Shown one piece after another: positions 57,677 through 64,000 of a stretch of DNA of 64,000 nt. The position numbers and the translations under genes were made by a program. The stretch spans positions 6,200,001 to 6,264,000 of the forward strand of contig OZ260079.1 in NCBI GenBank assembly GCA_965284365.1. The letters run 5' to 3'. Numbering within the stretch: the stretch's first letter is position 1; each line of letters opens with the position of its first letter. The notes beneath the pieces are model-generated. The model saw only the letters and a list, made by a program, of their open reading frames with translations. It ran no database searches and was not told where the DNA came from. This stretch comes from Phragmitibacter sp965284365. Lineage in GTDB: Bacteria > Verrucomicrobiota > Verrucomicrobiia > Verrucomicrobiales > Verrucomicrobiaceae.

Positions 57677-58705
57677 ATGACCTCTCAAGACGCGATGAAA
57701 ACGCGCCGTTCCTCCCGGACGGTGCCGACCAGCCCTGTGCCGCCCACCACCACCATAACTTCTTCTCCCAAAGCATCCAAGGCGGTGGCTCCCTTTTGGC
57801 TCGTGATCTCCGCTTTTGCAGCGGTTTACCTCATCTGGGGATCCACCTATCTTGGCATCCACATCGCCATCCAGACGATCCCGCCCTTTCTTATGGCGGG
57901 CAGCCGGTTTGTCATCGCCGGCGCCATGCTTTATGGCGTCATGCGTCTGCTGGGTGCCCAGGCTCCCTCGCGTTCGCAGTGGGGCAGCGCCACCATCATC
58001 GGCGGCCTTTTGCTTGCCGGAGGAAATGGCGGCGTGAGTTGGGCGCAGCAGCACGTGCCCACCGGCATCTCCGCCCTCATTGTCGCCGCCGTTCCACTGT
58101 GGATCGTTATTGGTGACTGGATCAGACCACGCGGCACGAAGCCCACCGCTTCTATCATGGTGGGATTGCTCACCGGCTTCCTCGGCGTGACGCTCATCAT
58201 TGTGAGCCGGAACAGCTTCGGCGAACTCGTGGTGGACCGCACTGGCGCCACCGTCCTGGTGCTTTCGACGGTTGCCTGGGCGGCAGGATCCATCATTGCC
58301 CGCTATGCACCGCGCCCCGGCTCGGCCCTGCTTTTTATCGCCATGCAAATGCTGGCGGGCGGCGTCATCCAGCTCCTTTGCGGAGCTGCGCTCGGTGAGA
58401 TCCCGCGTTTCCATTGGGACGCGATCACCATCGCCTCAGCGTGGGCCTTCGTTTACCTTACGCTCGTTGGTTCGCTCATCGGCTTCACCGCCTATGTCTG
58501 GCTTCTCGAAGTCAGCACCCCGGCGAAGGTCTCTTCCTATGCCTACGTGAACCCGTTCGTCGCCGTGATTCTCGGTTACCTGGTGCTGTCAGAACCCCTA
58601 CCCCATCAGGTGATCCTCGCCGGGGGGCTTATTCTGACAGCCGTCATCCTGCTGACCCGCGCCAGCCGCGTGAAGCGTAGCGTCGCCAGCAAATCCCCGG
58701 CTTAA
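57677..58705 (+). CDS. EamA/DMT-family transporter (YedA/RhtA-like)
   Basis: Read from ATG 57677 (M-T-S-Q-D-A-M-K-T-R-R) this is a 342-residue inner-membrane protein with ten helices in two EamA repeats. The first repeat has I-W-G-S-T-Y-L-G-I-H and P-P-F-L-M-A-G-S-R-F. The second has A-W-A-A-G-S-I-I-A-R-Y-A, and Y-A-Y-V-N-P-F-V-A-V-I-L-G-Y follows near the end. Members export amino acids or metabolites. A disordered basic N-terminus of about 40 residues precedes helix 1. Expression probably goes through the attenuator leader at 57559-57637. Confidence 0.88.
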   Translation: MTSQDAMKTRRSSRTVPTSPVPPTTTITSSPKASKAVAPFWLVISAFAAVYLIWGSTYLGIHIAIQTIPPFLMAGSRFVIAGAMLYGVMRLLGAQAPSRSQWGSATIIGGLLLAGGNGGVSWAQQHVPTGISALIVAAVPLWIVIGDWIRPRGTKPTASIMVGLLTGFLGVTLIIVSRNSFGELVVDRTGATVLVLSTVAWAAGSIIARYAPRPGSALLFIAMQMLAGGVIQLLCGAALGEIPRFHWDAITIASAWAFVYLTLVGSLIGFTAYVWLLEVSTPAKVSSYAYVNPFVAVILGYLVLSEPLPHQVILAGGLILTAVILLTRASRVKRSVASKSPA

Positions 58706-58744
58706 TTAACTACCGGGGACAAGGATTGAAAAACAGATGTGCGC

Positions 58745-59179
58745 TTAGCGCCGGGAGCTTCTCCCACCGCCCAGCTTCGCATCTGCGGAAATAGCACCCG
58801 CACCAGTGAAGAACAGGGTCACAAAACCAGCCAGATAAATGAAAGCCAGTTCACCGGGTTTATCTCCCGTGACCATGCCTTTATGCGCCATGAAAAACGC
58901 CACGGCCATGGTCACGGCCAGGCCCAACGCTGCCCAGCGGGTGAAAAGCCCGATCACCAGAAGTGCCGCTCCCACCACTTCCGCCGAAATCGCCAGGATA
59001 AGACTCGTCTTTGATCCAATGCCGAAAAGGCTCAGAAACTTGCCCGAGAGCGAATCAAAATTCTGCACTTTCATCATGCCATGTACCAGCAACATGGTCA
59101 GACCAAGCCACACACGCAACACAAGCAGGCCAAAGCTGGGAGAAAGCGGGATAAAATCGAGAGTCAGAAATTTCTTCAT
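58745..59179 (-). CDS. DoxX family membrane protein
   Basis: Read from ATG 59179 (M-K-K-F-L-T-L-D-F-I-P-L) this 144-residue protein has four hydrophobic helices with the DoxX pattern: L-V-L-R-V-W-L-G-L-T-M-L-L-V-H-G, F-G-I-G-S-K, and V-V-G-A-A-L-L-V-I-G-L-F-T-R-W-A-A. The frame is open far upstream (to 59470) but those residues are not family-like. DoxX proteins are thought to act in membrane redox or oxidant defence. It lies downstream of the FMN reductase gene, 83 bases away. Confidence 0.85.
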   Translation of the reverse strand: MKKFLTLDFIPLSPSFGLLVLRVWLGLTMLLVHGMMKVQNFDSLSGKFLSLFGIGSKTSLILAISAEVVGAALLVIGLFTRWAALGLAVTMAVAFFMAHKGMVTGDKPGELAFIYLAGFVTLFFTGAGAISADAKLGGGRSSRR

Positions 59180-59262
59180 GGTAGGTAGTGAATGTGGGTC
59201 GAATGGAGATGCGGTGTCTTGTTGGTTTGCGTATTTGATGATTTGTCGCCAGATGAAACTCT

Positions 59263-59817
59263 TCAGGCCTCGGGGCGTAGCGCCGTGACGAATTTCACAA
59301 AGCCTTCCGCCTGTGACTTCAGGCGTGTCACAATTCCGGCGTCCTTCAGTTTGCCTTGCTCGTCCAGCAGCTTGCCGATTCCCGGCATGAAAACCCGTTC
59401 GGGGAAAAGGTAGGCGTTCCGATACCCAAAGATGGCCTGAAGCTGCTCCACCGGCCGAAGCGCCCCCCACATACCCATCGCCAGTCCCGTGAAAGCCACG
59501 GGCCGATGCTCGAAACTCTCCGGAAACTCCAGCATGTCGATGAAGTACTTCAATACTCCGGGCACGCCTCCATTGTACTCGGGAGTGACGATGTGCACCC
59601 CGTCACTCTTCAGGATGCCTTGCGAAAATGGCAGAAATGAAGTCGGCGTGTCCGCGTAGGCGGCCGGCGCGAAGATCTCCGGTGGCAGTTCCGCCAGATC
59701 CATGATGTCCACCGGCTGACCGATGGCTTCATACTGCTCGACGAGCTGGCTCACCACTTTGCGGGTATTGCTGCCGGGGCGGTTCGTGCCGGAGAGGATC
59801 GTGATTTTCAAGCTCAT
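59263..59817 (-). CDS. NADPH-dependent FMN reductase family protein
   Basis: This 184-residue flavodoxin-fold reductase has the phosphate loop I-L-S-G-T-N-R-P-G-S-N-T-R-K, P-E-Y-N-G-G-V-P-G-V-L-K-Y-F-I-D (the second flavin contact), and G-A-L-R-P-V-E-Q-L. It reduces flavins, quinones or azo compounds with NAD(P)H. Being beside a DoxX gene supports a role in oxidant or quinone handling. It starts 15 bases after the histidinol-phosphatase gene ends and may share its transcript. Confidence 0.85.
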   Translation of the reverse strand: MSLKITILSGTNRPGSNTRKVVSQLVEQYEAIGQPVDIMDLAELPPEIFAPAAYADTPTSFLPFSQGILKSDGVHIVTPEYNGGVPGVLKYFIDMLEFPESFEHRPVAFTGLAMGMWGALRPVEQLQAIFGYRNAYLFPERVFMPGIGKLLDEQGKLKDAGIVTRLKSQAEGFVKFVTALRPEA

Positions 59818-59832
59818 GCAGACAACTCTCTG

Positions 59833-60645
59833 CTATGAGGACGCCCCTAATGCAAGCGGCACCGTATGCGGTTTCCGTCCCACGAAGCGGATCAGTTCCC
59901 GGTACCCCCCATCCCATGCCATCTGCGCCCCTTCATTAAAATCCGCTCCCACCTCAGACGGGTGGTGCGAATCGGAGTTGATCAGCAGCGGTACCCCCGC
60001 CTCACAGGCCATCTTAACGAACGACGGCGCGGGATACATCTCCCGCACATCCTTTCGCAGGCCGGCCGTATTGATTTCATAGGCGCCGCCCGTATCCACC
60101 AGCGCCTGAATGACCGGCTCATAAAAGCGCCGCAAATCCCCACCAGGCCGGTGCCCGAACTTTTTCGGCAGATCTGGATGCCCCATAAAGTCGAAAAGCC
60201 GGGAGCGGACCGCCTTTTCGTAAATTTCAAAATAGAGCGCCCATATCTCCTCCACGGTGCCCTCAGTAAAGCGGGAAACGTACTTCGGGTTATCCACGTC
60301 CCAGCCGGGCGCTATATAATGTACGCTGCCGATGAAGTAGTCGAAAGGCGCCTTAGTCGCCAATTCCTCAATCCAGGCCTCGTGTCCCTGAAGGTAGTCC
60401 ACCTCCAACCCCAGGCGGATAGGCAGCCTCGGATGCGCTTCCCGGGCCTCTTCCACCATCTCCAGATATTGCGGAAACTCCTCCCAAGCCATCCGCCAAT
60501 CATCGAAATAGCTCTTCATCGGGCTGTGATCGGAAAAGCCGATCTCAGGCAATCCCCGCTCCACCGCAGCAGCGGCGTATTCACGCGGGTGGCCCTCCGC
60601 ATGTTTACAGAGAGGGGTGTGAATGTGGTAATCAGCAGGCTTCAT
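59833..60645 (-). CDS. PHP-type histidinol-phosphatase
   Basis: This 270-residue metal-dependent phosphatase has the PHP motif D-Y-H-I-H-T-P-L-C-K-H-A at its start, G-F-S-D-H-S-P next, then G-L-E-V-D-Y-L, I-G-S-V-H-Y, M-G-H-P-D-L and I-N-S-D-S-H-H-P. The set matches HisK-type histidinol-phosphatases that remove the phosphate from histidinol phosphate in histidine biosynthesis. No other his gene is nearby, so a related PHP phosphatase cannot be fully excluded. Confidence 0.88.
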   Translation of the reverse strand: MKPADYHIHTPLCKHAEGHPREYAAAAVERGLPEIGFSDHSPMKSYFDDWRMAWEEFPQYLEMVEEAREAHPRLPIRLGLEVDYLQGHEAWIEELATKAPFDYFIGSVHYIAPGWDVDNPKYVSRFTEGTVEEIWALYFEIYEKAVRSRLFDFMGHPDLPKKFGHRPGGDLRRFYEPVIQALVDTGGAYEINTAGLRKDVREMYPAPSFVKMACEAGVPLLINSDSHHPSEVGADFNEGAQMAWDGGYRELIRFVGRKPHTVPLALGASS

Positions 60646-60707
60646 GCGCCGGGAAAAAAGAAAATAAATCTTGAACGTTTTGTGGGCTTTCGGCTAACTT
60701 GACCCGC

Positions 60708-61760
60708 ATGACACGGAAAATTTCCCTTTTCTTCGGCCTTTTAGTGGCCTTGAACTCATCGGCTTTCGCCTGGGTGGGCGGCCCTTTCAGCAATAACTCG
60801 TATAGCAGCCTGATCGAAGCGAACGGTACCTACCAGGCCACTTTCACCTTCAGGAACGGCAATGGTTATGCCTATTTCACCACGGACAATGACCTGTCCG
60901 GCAGCGCCAGCTTGAACAGCACCGCTTCGAGCGTGTCCATCAGCTCTTCTCAGTTGAGCACTTCAAACCGCTCCGTTTTCTATTACAAAGGCATCACCTA
61001 CGTTGGCATGGCCACGGGCACGTCTGATATGACCGCCCGCACCATCAACGGTTTTGCCAACGCCTTCTCGGAGTATACCTCCTCCAGCTCGGCTTCGAGC
61101 AGTGGTGGCTCCAGTGCTTCTTCCGTCTCCAGTTCCTCGACCGTTGTTTCCAACACCGGGACTTACTCCTACGCGGCTAATGCGACCTTTACCGCTAAAA
61201 TCACGGACACCGCCCCGGAAGTCCGCTTCGAAGGCACAGGCGAGCTGGCTATTGTCAGCCCAGACGGCTTCGAAGATGTATCCGAAGCTCTCGGCGAGTT
61301 CCTCACGGACAGCTACGAAACCATTTCGGAGAACATCTCAACCGTCACTGAAGATGTGAATGCCCTGCTCGTGGAAAACCAGTTGCCGCTCACTTACAAT
61401 ACCGTGGTGACTATCTACGACGTGCAGACCCAGACCACGACGAATACGATCGCCGCCATCAGTGCCATCACGGGCAACGTGACCAGCTACACAACCACCA
61501 TCACCACTCCGGTGGAAACGCGTGACACTACGGAACTCGAAGTCCTTTTCGATGCTTATACCCTCGATGAAGTCAACAATGCCCTCACAGTCTTGAATGC
61601 GGTAAACGCGAACGCCACGACTCAGTATCAAGATCTGTTTGCTCAGGCATCAGAAGATCTCTTGGCAGCTCTGACGCCTCCGTCCTCCGATGAGATTTCG
61701 GACCAATACACTGAATATGTGAGCATGAAAGTCTACGGCTACCTGAAAACTTTCCAATAA
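60708..61760 (+). CDS. secreted Ser/Thr-rich hypothetical protein
   Basis: Read from ATG 60708 (M-T-R-K-I-S-L-F-F-G-L-L-V-A-L) the protein has 350 residues. After a signal peptide a G-x-F-S-N-N-S-Y region, a beta-rich stretch and a Ser-rich block (residues ~125-150) lead into a long Thr-rich part with many T-T and T-x-T pairs. The C-terminal part has acidic helices (D-S-Y-E-T-I-S-E-N, D-E-V-N-N-A-L-T-V-L-N). I do not recognise the family. A terminator-like hairpin follows at 61798. Confidence 0.7.
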   Translation: MTRKISLFFGLLVALNSSAFAWVGGPFSNNSYSSLIEANGTYQATFTFRNGNGYAYFTTDNDLSGSASLNSTASSVSISSSQLSTSNRSVFYYKGITYVGMATGTSDMTARTINGFANAFSEYTSSSSASSSGGSSASSVSSSSTVVSNTGTYSYAANATFTAKITDTAPEVRFEGTGELAIVSPDGFEDVSEALGEFLTDSYETISENISTVTEDVNALLVENQLPLTYNTVVTIYDVQTQTTTNTIAAISAITGNVTSYTTTITTPVETRDTTELEVLFDAYTLDEVNNALTVLNAVNANATTQYQDLFAQASEDLLAALTPPSSDEISDQYTEYVSMKVYGYLKTFQ

Positions 61761-61797
61761 TATTGCCGCGCTTTTTGTAATTTCCGTGCCAATTTTA

Positions 61798-61830
61798 GGC
61801 GTCGCAGAGTCCCTGCGGCGCCTCTTCTTT
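61798..61830 (+). terminator. terminator-like hairpin after the Ser/Thr-rich gene
   Basis: GGCGTCGCAG pairs with CTGCGGCGCC with one mismatch, a 10-position stem, and is followed by TCTTCTTT. It lies 38 bases after the stop and directly before the pseudopilin start. Confidence 0.6.
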
Positions 61831-61832
61831 AT

Positions 61833-62366
61833 ATGCAGCGTCCCGCCCCCGATAAAGGTTACACCTTGTTGGAAATGCTCATCGTAATCGTCATCATCTC
61901 CATCCTTTTCACGTTGGGGTTGCCGACCTATGCCTACCTGCGAAAGAAAATGCAGGACACGGTTTGCATGAGAAATCTTCGCATTCTTCATGGGGGGTTC
62001 ATTGGCTACATGATGGATCACGATATGGTCTGGCCTCAGATGCCAGCCCAATACCGTTACAGCGCCACTGAGAAGAATTATTACCGTTGGTGGAGAGACA
62101 CGATGAAGGAGTATGATATCGAGAAGGAGCATTGGATTTGCCTCGCCGACAGCAAGTCAAATGCGGCCCTCGAGAAAGAGGGTAATGATGATTTTGTCGG
62201 CTCATATGTTCCCACAGAATTCGATGAACTCCCCAACACTGCCAACCGCTGGCGCATGCCCTGGGTTGTGGAACGCGGAGAGAACCACGGCAGTTCCTAT
62301 GGGCCCAATACCCTCATGCCGGATGGCACCATTGTGAAGGGTATCTCGGTGGCCGAGATGAAATAG
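61833..62366 (+). CDS. type II-like pseudopilin (prepilin-type N-terminal methylation)
   Basis: This 177-residue protein has the prepilin site K-G-Y-T-L-L-E-M with cleavage after Gly and the Glu at position 5. The hydrophobic helix L-I-V-I-V-I-I-S-I-L-F-T-L-G-L follows. The mature domain is rich in Trp and Tyr (Y-Y-R-W-W-R-D, W-I-C-L-A-D) and ends G-T-I-V-K-G-I-S. It matches the DUF1559/GspG-like pseudopilins common in PVC bacteria, but no secretion gene is near, so it is an orphan. It begins right after a terminator-like hairpin. Confidence 0.85.
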   Translation: MQRPAPDKGYTLLEMLIVIVIISILFTLGLPTYAYLRKKMQDTVCMRNLRILHGGFIGYMMDHDMVWPQMPAQYRYSATEKNYYRWWRDTMKEYDIEKEHWICLADSKSNAALEKEGNDDFVGSYVPTEFDELPNTANRWRMPWVVERGENHGSSYGPNTLMPDGTIVKGISVAEMK

Positions 62367-62586
62367 CCTCGCTCCAGCAGTTAACAGTCCGGGTGAATGT
62401 TGGGTCGTATTGAACGTCTGGCGGCCGAGGCCGGCGCACCTGATCATTCCCATCATTGAAGCCTTGTCCCAGCCCGATTGCTGACCGGCTCAGCACATTC
62501 CTGTCCGTCAAACTTCCCAGCGTCCTCCCTCACCACGACGGTTGACCTTAAGAGTCAATCATCTACGTTTTCCCCCTTTTTTTCCC

Positions 62587-64000
62587 ATGAGCAACACGGC
62601 CTCCGCCATCACACCTACCAGGGACCAGGATTTCCCAGAATGGTATCAACAGGTCATCCGCGCGGCGGATATGGCCGAAAACTCCGAAGTTCGCGGCTGC
62701 ATGGTCATCAAGCCGTGGGGTTACGGCCTATGGGAAAACATTCAGCGCCAGTTGGATGTGAAGTTCAAGGCCACGGGCCACGTCAACGCATACTTCCCGT
62801 TGCTCATCCCCCTTAGCTACCTGGAGAAGGAAGCCGGCCATGCCGAAGGCTTCGCCACGGAGTGTGCTGTCGTCACCCATCACCGTCTGGAAGCCCAGAA
62901 GCAGCCAGACGGCACGGTGAAGATGATTCCCGCCGGCGAGCTGAAGGAACCTTATGTCATCCGTCCAACGTCGGAAACCATCATCGGCGCAGCCTTCGCC
63001 CGCTGGGTGGAAAGTTATCGTGACCTTCCCCTGCTGATCAATCAGTGGGCTAACGTCATGCGCTGGGAGATGCGTCCCCGCATGTTCCTGCGCACCGCCG
63101 AGTTCCTTTGGCAGGAAGGCCACACCGCCCATGAAACCAAGGAGGAGGCCATGGAGGAGACCAAACTCATGCATGGCGTGTATGAGGACTTCCTCAAAAA
63201 TCACCTCGCCATCCCGGTCATCGCCGGGGAGAAGACCGAGCGTGAGCGCTTCCCTGGTGCTCTCAATACCTTTACCGTGGAAGCCATGGTGCAGGATCGG
63301 AAGGCCATCCAGGCCGGCACCTCACACTTCCTTGGCCAGAACTTCTCGAAGGCCGCCGGCATTGAATTTCTGGGGCGCGACAATCTGCGCCAGCATGCCT
63401 GGACCACCAGTTGGGGAATGAGCACCCGCACCATCGGCACCCTCATCATGGCCCACGCCGATGATGACGGCCTGGTGCTGCCTCCCCGCGTCGCCCCTCA
63501 TCAGATTGTCATTCTGCCCGTCACACCGAAGCCAGATACCCGTGCCGCCGTCAATGATGCCTGCCAGGCACTTGCCAGGACGCTCCGAACTCAAAGTTTC
63601 CACGGCGAGCCCCTCCGCGTCCATGTTGACAGCCGGGACATCCCAGGCGGCCAGCGGAACTGGGAGTGGATCAAGAAAGGCGTGCCGATCCGCGTGGAAA
63701 TCGGGCCCCGGGATATTAGTAGCCGGAATGTGGCCGTCTCCCGCCGTGACCGCTCGCCCAAGGACAAGGAATTCATCCTCAAGGAAAAATTCATCCGCGA
63801 TGCGGACGACATCCTCACGGAAATCCAGAATGAGCTTTTGCAACGCGCCACCGCTCTGCGGAACGCGCATACGAAAAAGCTGGAGACCGAAGCGGACTTC
63901 CGCGCCTTTTTCACCCCTGAGAACGAGAACAAGCCGGAGATCCACGGTGGATTCGCCCTCATGCACTGGGCCGGTTCCAGTGAAGATGAAGACCGCCTCC
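62587..64000 (+). CDS. proS: prolyl-tRNA synthetase, archaeal/eukaryotic type (partial)
   Basis: The frame from ATG 62587 (M-S-N-T-A-S-A-I-T) is open to the window end, giving 471 residues with only a short C-terminal part missing. It is the short ProRS class (without the INS editing domain): F-P-E-W-Y-Q-Q-V-I, G-C-M-V-I-K-P-W-G-Y-G-L-W-E, motif 2 (R-P-T-S-E-T and W-E-M-R-P-R-M-F-L-R-T-A-E-F-L-W-Q-E-G), G-T-S-H-F-L-G-Q-N-F-S-K-A, and the anticodon domain P-H-Q-I-V-I-L-P. It charges tRNA-Pro. The 3' end lies outside. Confidence 0.93.
   Translation, partial: MSNTASAITPTRDQDFPEWYQQVIRAADMAENSEVRGCMVIKPWGYGLWENIQRQLDVKFKATGHVNAYFPLLIPLSYLEKEAGHAEGFATECAVVTHHRLEAQKQPDGTVKMIPAGELKEPYVIRPTSETIIGAAFARWVESYRDLPLLINQWANVMRWEMRPRMFLRTAEFLWQEGHTAHETKEEAMEETKLMHGVYEDFLKNHLAIPVIAGEKTERERFPGALNTFTVEAMVQDRKAIQAGTSHFLGQNFSKAAGIEFLGRDNLRQHAWTTSWGMSTRTIGTLIMAHADDDGLVLPPRVAPHQIVILPVTPKPDTRAAVNDACQALARTLRTQSFHGEPLRVHVDSRDIPGGQRNWEWIKKGVPIRVEIGPRDISSRNVAVSRRDRSPKDKEFILKEKFIRDADDILTEIQNELLQRATALRNAHTKKLETEADFRAFFTPENENKPEIHGGFALMHWAGSSEDEDRL

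Noticed and set aside
1..64000. CRISPR arrays, rRNA, tRNA and integrase-type prophage genes
   Set aside because: No regularly spaced direct repeats with unique spacers, no rRNA-like stretches and no recognisable tRNA cloverleaf or phage structural genes were noticed by eye. A tRNA scan would be needed to be certain.

Overview
The window looks like chromosomal DNA of a member of the Verrucomicrobiota, probably the Verrucomicrobiales. The signs are a PVC-type ThuA/dehydrogenase/HEAT/cytochrome c/discoidin fusion, a PEP-CTERM tail, Verrucomicrobia-style secreted C-terminal domains (D-x-D-x-D-G-x-x-N-x-x-E-Y), an archaeal-type prolyl-tRNA synthetase and many dispersed palindromic repeats. Base composition is fairly GC-rich, except for an AT-rich spacer near 30.8-31.2 kb. 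All family names are from reading the translations; no database search was run.

Layout. 0-3.8 kb: tail of a secreted protein, a truncated ORF, a sugar-porter MFS transporter and small DUF genes. 3.9-5.8 kb: a short ribosomal operon rpmJ-rpsM-rpsK-rpsD on the minus strand, closed by a strong terminator, with a long Ala/Pro-rich N-terminal extension on S11. 6.0-6.8 kb: a decayed REP-associated transposase framed by a perfect 26-bp inverted repeat. 6.8-22.7 kb: an M16 peptidase, a LURP-like protein, a formylglycine-generating-type protein, a NYN/PIN ribonuclease-like pair, a duplicated small membrane gene carrying its own REP-like upstream block, an ECF42-type sigma factor with its YCII/DGPF partner, and a cupin. 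22.9-25.6 kb: a large membrane-anchored protein with two TIR-like regions. 26-30.8 kb: a secreted glycine-rich 25-residue repeat protein, a cluster of DUF1428, DUF1579, two SRPBCC genes and a DoxX-like gene, then thiE.

31-45.4 kb: a glycan cluster (GT2, FAD oxidoreductase, polysaccharide deacetylase), the PVC cytochrome fusion beside a two-component system, the menaquinone operon menB-menA-menC-menE, and a nucleotidyltransferase-like pair. 45.5-52.2 kb: a radical SAM/DUF4130 DNA-metabolism pair, a pseudogene joint between a Ser/Thr kinase and a PEP-CTERM protein, a class I amidotransferase and a subtilase. 52.5-64 kb: a guanidine-II (mini-ykkC) riboswitch in front of a Gdx/SugE guanidinium exporter, an RcnA/NicO-type metal exporter with an inserted domain, an L,D-transpeptidase-like gene, an M20 peptidase, folP, a DMT exporter behind a possible attenuator leader, a DoxX/FMN-reductase pair, a PHP histidinol-phosphatase, a Ser/Thr-rich secreted protein, an orphan pseudopilin and most of proS.

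The strongest leads for new biology are the guanidine-II leader with an explicit 8-nt anti-Shine-Dalgarno, the antiterminator/terminator leader before the DMT exporter, the double-TIR transmembrane protein, and the RAYT/REP and tandem-duplication structures.
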